From NCBI GenBank assembly GCA_005408345.1, contig SEMN01001237.1:2501-66500 (forward strand): a stretch of DNA of 64,000 bases, written 5' to 3'. Positions 55,500-64,000 of the stretch are shown in pieces; position 1 is the first letter of the stretch, and each line of letters begins with the position of its first letter. A program made the position numbers and the translations under genes. The stretch comes from Macquaria australasica. Taxonomy: Eukaryota; Chordata; Actinopteri; Centrarchiformes; Percichthyidae. The notes beneath the pieces are model-generated. The model was not told the DNA's origin. It made no database searches and worked only from the letters and a program-made list of their open reading frames with translations.

Positions 55500-58400
55500 T
55501 AAAAATCCACTTATTTGAGGGGACAAATGCAACAGAAACTGACGGTGGTTGAAAAGATGTTGTGAAAGCTTTAAGTGTAGTGAAGGCTTTATCTACAGCG
55601 ACAGGTTAAAGAGACACAATATTACAGTAAACCTGATTTATGTGGCGGGAAACATGTGCTCCCAACATGTTACCCCATTTTGCATGAACTAAAGTCTACC
55701 TACTGTAAATGCCACTACAGCCTTCAAAGGCACCTGCAGGAAACAATTTCAGTACAGATGTATTGTGGTCTTCTGTCCTATAAGAGACAAAGAGGAAAAA
55801 TAAAATCTGGCAGGAAATGCTTTGATTGTTTGAATCTGGTCAAATATGACAGCACTGTGCAAAATTGAGTTGAATCAAACATGAAGAGGCGAGACAACTT
55901 CTGTCAGTCGGTGCAATGAAACCCAGAGCCTTTTTACATAAAACATTCTTCAAGTTGCAGAACTGGTCTGAGGCCAGTTTACCTCAGCAGTCCCAGTAAA
56001 GATGGCTAAACTCTGACCTCTGCTGATCACAAAGAAGAGAACCAGGGATAGCTGGGAGCTGAGATAAGTGTTTCTGCAAAACAGTGTTCCAACACATTTT
56101 TAACTCATGAAAGACACAGCTGGGGAAGTGTTTTTAATTTTGAGGCTGTGTGTTACAACCTCGACTTGGTCCAGGGGAGAGGGCAATAAAATAAAACTAG
56201 ATGAGGAATATGAGGAGTGAATGTGATCAGTATTTCAATCTGTTATTGCCAGATATGGCTAACGTTAAGCTAGCTGCTGACGGTCAGTAAATACTAAACC
56301 ACAACGTCTTGTTTTCTGTTACTACACATGTTAAAAACAGAGATTGCGACATGTGAAGTGAAGTTTAAAGGCACCTTTTGACAGAGCTAAGCTTAGTAAT
56401 TAGAGTATCTTAATGAGTAATGTAACTAATTACTTTTTAACTACTGATTAAATAGTAAAATGTCCAGACTCTTGAAGCCTTTATCATCACATCTAAATTG
56501 TTACACTAAATGCCAGGAGACAACACGCAAATATGATGACATGATTGTTTCATTTCAAATATTCAAAGATTTTTGGTTTACATGAGTGATTGTGTAGATG
56601 AAACACCAGATTATGTTGAAAATCAAACATTTTTCAAGGAGTATATTCCTAACCTTGAAAACATATCGCTTAAAATTAAACATTTTCCAAACTTTCAAGA
56701 CTTTATATAAACCCTGAAAGTAATGTAGTAGTTTGTTACGTTTTCAATCAGTATTGTGAAATGAGTAAATGCTGAAATGATAACATTTTTTAAGTAACAC
56801 TGCTCACTTGTTTATCACAAAAAATGCAGCAAATGCAACTAGAAACTACTAGCTTTAAACTGAACAACATTGTGTTGCTCCACCCAGTCCTTGCACTGCT
56901 ATCACTAACCATTAACCATTAACCACTACAACACCAGAAAATAATGTGTCAAATATTTGAAACTTATTCAAACACAAAACGCACAGATCACAAAGACAGG
57001 AAACAACACCAGGCAGCAAGATGCCTCTCCTGAGACATTCCTTCCTTCCCACCTTCAAAAGCGATCCATTAGTTTTTATTTCTATCGTTTTTTATCTGAA
57101 CAGATTCAGTTTCCCAGACTCCCTCTGTGCTACTTGACAAGCCAGGTCTGTCCCGTCTGTAATGGAAGTGTGTCTCTTTGCAAATGCAAACAGAAAATGG
57201 AGACACTTGTCACTGCTGAAACTGTGCTCTGCACTCTATTAGCAACTTGCCAAAAACAATCTGTCACTTTCCTCACTGCAGTCACAACAACAAGAATAAG
57301 GAGAATTATTTTCTGCTACCTGCCCGTCACAAACAACAAAACGCTGAATGAAAATTTAATATTTCCACACTTAACATAATCGAATGTCACAGCTCTCCAG
57401 TTATGAGATGTCTCTAAATCGTTTTAGGAAATAGATTGTATTAACTTTTGCTGTGTTGCATTTTACAACAGTTAGATTACATTATTTGTAAAGACGGGTG
57501 TTTTTATGCTGCGGCATATTTCTGTGGATATAGAAATACTTTCTCTCTGTTCCTACGTGTTTTATGACACTGACTTTGTTCAGAGACAGCCTAAGATACA
57601 AGCATAAATTACGTAGGTGGGTACCCCAAAGCTGGCTTTGCGTCTTTGTTTGGTGTTGTCGTACACGCCACTTTAAAGTGATTTTTGATTGTAGTTTGAA
57701 GTTAGAAGAAACTCTTCAGAATCCCAAAGTGCATGGAAGAAAATTGAGTGGAAGCACTTGGAAAAGGGGGAAAGAAATTATGAAGACTGCACAAGAATTC
57801 TTGATAAAGAGAGATAAACAGAGCAGATCAGCACCTTGACTTTCTGGATGTTCTCCGATTGTACCTGGGTGGCCACACCAGGGCATTTTACAGAGCCAGC
57901 AGAGTATTCTCTACTCAGTTCTCCTCTGCGTAAGGACTTTCCACAGCTGCAGAAGTAACTGTGACTCTGGTAGTCATCGACTGAATAGTTAATCAAGGGG
58001 AGCTGAGACAAACTCGCATTCTTTTATGCAAAACTGCTATTATCTGTACAAACCTGAAACTGATCCTACTGCTGGCTTCTAATATTGTGGCAAAGATTTA
58101 AAAATCCCACTCTGATCCCACTGTTGTTTAATGTTTTACATAAAGAAGTATGAGTTAACTTAAGCCCATAGGGTGTCACAACTCACGCTAGAGCTTGGCC
58201 ATCTTTGTTAAGCATGACTCAGCAACTTTTTGAAAGAAGAAATAATACATTCTTTATCGTATTATTTCTATTATTTCTTCTTCTAAATGAAAACTTGATA
58301 CCAAACACACAAGGCCGTGATGCTACAGCCTTACTGCAAACACAGACACATAAATAAAAAACAGATTCAGCTTTGATTTCTGCATGTTTCCAGTGTTGCA

Positions 58401-60080
58401 AAGGAATCAAGCCAAACTGATGCAACCTTGACTGAAAATCTAGTTAGTGGTCCTGCACAACAAAATAAGAGTCAAAGTGGTTGCTTAGCAACAGATACAT
58501 CACTCTGGTCTTCCTCCAGCAGCAGATGCTGTTGGAGGATGTTTTTCCACCTATGACAGAAAAACACTAGTTGACACTAGTTTTTAGTCTCTTAAAAAAT
58601 ATGACACTTTATTGATTCCTGTGAGAAATTTGCCTTAAAATTTGGAAGGTCAGAGGTCAACAGCAGCATATTATTAGATGTGGAACAACTTTTAAACAGC
58701 ACAGAGGATTTCATCATCAGAGCAGGATGGCTCGTGCCTGGACTGCCATTTACTGTCTATTTCTAACCAGAGCCATGCATTCATTCCATCACTCTTACTT
58801 TCCTCCATCTCCTGTGGTTTAATCTTTTATTCAAACAGATAATCAACCACCAGCAGCTTGGTCTATACCTATGCTGCCCATATGGTGGCACCATTGCTTC
58901 ACATTAGAGGCATCCTTGCAGCCAGAGCCACAGGTGAAGCTCTTTGCAGCACATATGGAAAAATAACTCTCCTGACATCAGTGTGATAAGAATGGGAGTT
59001 TCTAAATATGGGCTTCAATATGTACCCTCACACTGTGGCATGAGCACTTAGGCTAGTTGATCCTTTGATGTCCCAGAAATATGCCTGGAACCAGGTATGA
59101 TTAGGGTTTGAGAGAGGGAGAGAGAGAGTACCATCTCCATCAAAGCATGTGCGATCGCCTTTGTAATGGAAACAGCAGATGAGAGCTGCACTGAAAGAGT
59201 CTATTCATGAGTTTTCATGTTTGAAAGGCAAATACAAAACATGCAGCACAGTGCACACAATGTAGGAAAAGTTACATGTTGTTCTCTATCATAATAACCC
59301 TTTATGCACAAATTCACTGGAATGCAAGACTACTGTATAATCACTTATTTACCATATGAATGAACATAAGTGTCTCAAAAGGACTATATCAGTGTTCTTT
59401 ACAATACTAGTCTTTTTCAAATGCATGCTGTTCAGTTTTATTTTTTGGCTGTATTTCTCCCTCTGCTCTAGGCAGCTACAAGTTTCCAGTTAGTCCAGTG
59501 TTGTGTCATCAATCACACTGAACATCAGGTCTGCATCTATTTTTCTTAAAGTCATCATGGTTCCATGGCATCACCTTACTTACCTTACAGCCCTCAGGAA
59601 GGAGGCTAATTATAGTTTTTATTGTATTTGTTTGGAGATTAGAGCTGAAGCAATCAGTCAATCAGCAGAAATGTAACTGCAACAAACGTAGCAACAGTTT
59701 TAGTCGTTATTAAATCGTTTAAGTTGTTTAATCAGACCAATCAGCTGCTTCTCTGTGTCTATCATTTTAAATATGAAGTTCTGGACCATTGGTCTGGCAA
59801 GATATTTGCAACTCTGTCTCCTAGGAACTTGGTGTATATGTTCTGTATATAGTGCTACTCTGCAATGTCAAATACGTTTTGAAGGAAACAAAATGTGTTT
59901 AACATTAACGAATCTGGCAAGTTGAAAAAATGTTGATACTGAACTTAGTTGCAAAATGTTCAATGTAAAGGTATTTCATTTGTTTTCCTACAATATCTGG
60001 TTATGTTTAGGCGCTCAAAGCACATGGTTACTTTGTCTGCAGTGACTTGAGGCACGAGACGTGATGTGGTTACTGTTTCT
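55500..60080. other. Intergenic, nothing recognised
   Basis: 4.6 kb of AT-rich DNA. Near 56255-56400 there is 'ggctaacgttaagctagctgctg...gacagagctaagcttag', possibly a very old fold-back copy, but too degenerate to call. No gene was supported. Confidence 0.5.
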
Positions 60081-60167
60081 ACTACTGACTTATCTATCTG
60101 AAACCACAGTCTTTCACTAAACTTACCCAAAGTGCTTTTGTTGCCTAATCAAATGTGTCGTGGCCCC

Positions 60168-60458
60168 ATGCCAAGCTCATCAGCTGGCAGTGAGGGCGTC
60201 CGTGGCCCCGGGGATGGGGAGACAATTATTGATCCCAACACTGGCAACATGGAGCCCATTGATGATGACGACAGCAGTCTTTCCTCCGGTTAGTAATGGA
60301 ACAGTGACAGCTACAACAGGAACCCCACACACCTTGGCAAAAAGGCTAATTTGACAAAAGAGAAGGTGGAGGAGTTCCACAGGGCTGTGACCAAATCTGT
60401 GGACAAGGGACTGCATTTTATTTCCACTGTGGAATCTCCAAAAATGAAAGTGATGTGA
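60168..60458 (+). pseudogene. hAT/ZBED-like transposase-derived coding remnant
   Basis: Three joined reading frames look protein-like. From 60168 there is a 41-codon frame with an acidic, Ser-rich stretch (DGETIIDPNTGNMEP, IDDDDSSLSSG). An overlapping frame gives NGTVTATTGTPHTLAKRL, like the C-terminal half of a BED zinc finger (T-V-T-A-T-T-G-N-T-x-N-L-x-x-H-L). From 60357 a third frame gives EKVEEFHRAVTKSVDKGLHF then ISTVESP, like the F-I-x-x-D-L-x-P-F-S-x-V-E segment after the BED finger in ZBED/hAT proteins. The frame changes and the missing His/Cys show it is broken. Confidence 0.45.
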
Positions 60459-60940
60459 AAACAGTATTTGTTTATTTGATGTGCATAAAAGTATAAGTAT
60501 TTATCAGAAAAAACCCAAGCAATACCCAACCCTACCCTCACAGCTAATGAAACATCGCATTAGTTCATGCAGGACACAAAGTCATACGCTCCAGCTGTAA
60601 TCAGCTGACAGCCCACTGATTAAATCATCGTTTCTAATCAGTCACACACCAATCACAGCCCTTTCTCACAACAAGGTGGTCCTTTAAATATGACTCCCTC
60701 CTCACTGATCCCTGCTACACCAATGCTGCCACACTCACCGCTGGCAGAGCTTTGCCTCCACCACCCCAGCCTCCACCTTTCTAGTCAGTCCTTACATGGC
60801 TCAAGGGTTAAAAATGGTATTCAACGTCTTGCTTTGGGCCCTCTCTTGTATACCCATGGGGGGGTTCTGCATTGCGCTCCCTGTTTTGATCTTAAGAGCA
60901 GAGCCATCGGCGCCAAGCATAACTGTATTTCCATTTGTTG

Positions 60941-61620
60941 CAATAATAGTAATAATAAACTTTATTTATATAGCACGTTTCATACAGGGGGTGTAGCTCA
61001 AAGCGCTTTACAAAAACAGTGAAGAAACAAGAGAATAAAAACAGGCAAATTAAAATAAGTGCAAATACTGCGCAATAAAACCAAGCAAACAAATGAATCA
61101 CAAAGAAAAGAGGCAGCAAATAGCAAGGTGTGCTAAGAACAATAGAATATGTGAAAGATAGAAACAAAACAAAGGAAGAGTGACAGTTAGTTAAAGGCAA
61201 TGCTGAATAAATAAGTTTGCAATTGTCATTTAAAAATGTTCACAGAGTTTGCATCTCTTCTAGCCTTGGGTAGGGAATTCCATAGTTTTTGTGCTAGTGC
61301 TTAAGAAAAGGCTGAGCTGCTGATTTTCTTATTTGTGTTAGAGTTTGTATTTAAAAAAAAAAAAAACGGCAGCAGAGGATCTAAGAGGCCGTGAAAGATT
61401 ATAAAACGACAAAGATTCAGTAATGTAGGCCGGTCCCAAACCATCAAGTAAACAAGTAAAAGAACTTTAAAATCAATCCTAAAAGACACCGGGAGCCAAT
61501 GCAGGTTCGCTAAAACTGGGTTTTCCGTGGACGAAACAATCAAACTAGAAATAACTTTAACATTACCGTACGCTTTAGCTTGGTGGCTGCATGAGCTATA
61601 GTCATAGTAGCACATCGTAG
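60941..61620 (-). mobile_element. L2-like LINE 3' end (5'-truncated)
   Basis: On the - strand: LHWLPVSFRIDFKVLLLVY (61448-61504), then the C-terminal WNSLPKARRDANSVNIFK and TYLFSIAFN (about 61200-61290), then a 3' UTR reading 'gtaaagcgctttgagctac', 'gtgctatataaataaagtt' and a terminal TTATTATTACTATTATTG (60941-60961). These are the standard landmarks of an L2/Rex-like LINE tail. Frameshifts, a stop (TGA after FK) and an A-run at about 61352-61365 show it is inactive. A 5' boundary near 61620 is approximate. Confidence 0.75.
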
Positions 61621-61629
61621 TAAGCTAGA

Positions 61630-64000
61630 TCCATACTGAAATATCAGATCAATAAATCAGGTCTCTCCTGCATGACTGTGCTGCAAATGAAAAACTGATG
61701 CTATGTGGCAAAAAAAATGCTGTTACTGAGTATAATTCTGTGACACTCTGACAGATAATCTATTGTTTCCTGGAAGTTATAGCAACTAGAGGGGGTAAAG
61801 GGTAAAGGACGGCACTGAGAGGCGAACAAATGAAACACAGTTACCTTGAATAAAATTACGGATTTCTCTGGGTTTGAACATTGTTGGAAACATTTGGGAT
61901 AATCTAAGTAAACAACTCAACAAAATATATAACATAGGTCTAGTACTTTTTAGATATTTTAATGCAAAAATGTTACATATTCTATGTTTAAGTACAGGAT
62001 CTAAACACTTCCTCCACCACTGTCTCTTTCCATATGCACCGTGTGTTAAAATGTCCAGACTCAGTGATTCACTCGTTTCCTGGATTTCAGTAAACAGGAT
62101 ATCTTAATTAACATGTGAGCAATGGAACTGATCCTGAAGGGTTTGTTTATTATACATGGTAAGAAAATATAATGAAGTGATTGAAGAAAAGCAACTTGCC
62201 GGCCACTCTGGGTAATTGGAAAATAACACGCCAATGTTTCTGAAGATGATTAGATGAATTAAATTTGACATTAAAATACTTCAGCAGGAAATTACAACGG
62301 TGTGTTTTAATTGTTCTGAATGTAGCCTATGGTGAACTTGCACCTCGCAGGTTATATATTTCGTACCCGATCCAGTGCTGCAGCCCCAGCAACATTTGCA
62401 AGATTCAGCTGCCCTTAGATAACATTAGATAAAAAAACTATGACAAGTCTGCAAAGTTGTCTGTGCCTGTGTGGGCTGGCCTAATTAGGCTTATAAATCT
62501 GGCCAAAATCCATGCAGTAACTGCTAGTTGCACTCAGACTGTGACTTGATATATTCCAGTTTTTACCCCAAATCACCAGGGGCATCTCTTGGAGAACATA
62601 ATCCTTAATGCTCCAATTCATCAGGACCCAGCACTGTAAAAACGACACAATGCAGAAAAAATAAAATAAAATAGAGCAGAGAGAGTGCAAACTTTCAGGT
62701 TGTTAAAACTCTGAGCTTATCCATTTGGCATCAAGGCCCTTTTGCTCTGCACTCACATTAGTTCAATCCCTTATCGCTCTCACGGTCCAGACACACTCAG
62801 ATCTGGGCAGCGGAGGGAACATTGAGTTTTATATAAATCAATACTGTGTCCCCAACACTTTGCTGCTCCTGGCACCCCAGGGAAGATTATAAAACGCTTG
62901 GCCAGATCATCTCTCCCCCATCATTTCTTTCTGAAGTGGGAACTACGAGCTGAATTGAAGAATGATTTTTTTTTTTTGTTGAGGTGGAGGACACAAAGAC
63001 AAACAATGTTCTGTTGGGTAATCTGGGGTCAGCTCCATCTTCATGACAGTCAATTCTCAACTGCTGGACACATTTTTACAAGTGAATGTTGTTATTGAAG
63101 TCATTAAATAGTTGCTTCTTGAACTGCTTGTTACTTCTTGAACATAGTCTTGCAGTTAGAACAGTTAGAGGCCGCTCCAGTTTTAATGCCGATGGATAAG
63201 CTGACATGGTGTTATAGAAATCTTGGTTGAAAATGTTATTCACAAGACTCAAGGCCAACAAATAGTGAGCTTAGGAAGCCTTTCAGTTCGACAGGTATTC
63301 AGACTTTGGGGAGATGGGAACAGGTTGGATTAGATGGGATAGTCTGTTGCCTAAGCAACTGCTACACTCCACTGTGTTGGAAGAGGTTGCTTTATCTATG
63401 AGGATTACACTGGGCGCAGGGAGGAAAAAAAAAAACAAAAAAAAGCTGTTTGCCTGGAGTCAAACAGTTCAGCTCCAAGGCCAAAAGCTGTGTCAGCGCA
63501 GGGATAAATCCTCCCTCGCTTTAAACAACAAACAAAAGAGCGGAGCCTGTCAACAAGGCACGAAAACAAAGTGGAGTGAATCAGAGACAGGGTGACAAGG
63601 AAGAGGGAAAGATAAGAAGCCCAAAATGAGCCTGATGTATGCTAAATCCACTCCAGACAAAATTATCATGAAACAGCGGCACTGCGTACTTAAGCTCTTA
63701 GGTGAAAAGCGGCTGGATTAAATGTTTTATTTTTTTTTTAGCTGACAAGTGGAAACAGTGAAGCCACATGGGATGTGTCACAATCCCCCAGAGCCCCTCC
63801 AGCTTCTTCCCCTGCCAGGTGACACTTGTTAATACTATTTATTTACATCTCCGTCGTACCTACACTGGAGGAGCCGCGGCCTGTGTTGTGGTGGTTTATG
63901 ATTATGAATTTCCATAAGGAGATTATGGAGGTTGTTTGATGACGGAGGGATAGAAAGGCAGCACAACAACCTTCTATCAGAAAACAAAAACTCAACAACA
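61630..64000. other. Intergenic, nothing recognised
   Basis: AT-rich with A- and T-runs (for example 62967-62978, 63426-63437). No supported gene, RNA or repeat up to the window end. Confidence 0.5.

Noticed and set aside
56255..56400. Sixth copy of the fold-back element
   Set aside because: Only scattered short matches (gctaacgttaagctagctgctg, gacagagctaagc); could be chance.
57564..57839. 91-codon + strand open frame as a gene
   Set aside because: No similarity noticed, no splice signals in phase, composition like random AT-rich DNA.

Overview
This is vertebrate nuclear DNA, almost certainly from a teleost fish. The two recognisable genes are split into short exons with GT-AG introns. Intergenic DNA is AT-rich and full of microsatellites and decayed fish-type transposons. 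The two gene families sit side by side in a known vertebrate paralogon. I see no operon, CRISPR array, rRNA or convincing tRNA gene.

Left third (about 1.3-19.9 kb, + strand): slc41a3, a member of the SLC41 (MgtE-like) magnesium transporter family. Nine shared coding exons follow either of two alternative first exons (1445-1756 or 6881-7075). Both first exons end in phase 0 and each supplies its own N-terminus and first membrane helix. The spliced products are 488 and 449 residues. A polyadenylation signal lies about 90 bases after the stop codon.

Middle (about 28.2-39 kb, - strand): chst13, a Golgi chondroitin 4-O-sulfotransferase of the HNK-1 sulfotransferase family. It has four coding exons and encodes 338 residues. 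Both PAPS-binding motifs and a type II membrane anchor are visible. The genes are tail to tail, separated by about 8.3 kb. SLC41A3/CHST13 and SLC41A2/CHST11 are neighbouring pairs on human 3q21 and 12q23; exon 8 of the transporter and the C-terminus of the sulfotransferase favour the A3/13 pair.

Right part (39.1-64 kb): no gene was recognised. It holds microsatellites, LINE remnants, an L2-like LINE 3' end, a hAT/ZBED-like coding remnant, and two terminal-inverted-repeat elements carrying decayed Myb/SANT-like coding sequence. A fold-back repeat family occurs five times across the window.

I found no new multi-gene system. The most biologically interesting point is the exchange of the first transmembrane helix of slc41a3 through alternative promoters. 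Next come the transposon remnants that still show coding signal. All repeat-family names come from memory of typical fish repeats and visible structure, not from a database search.
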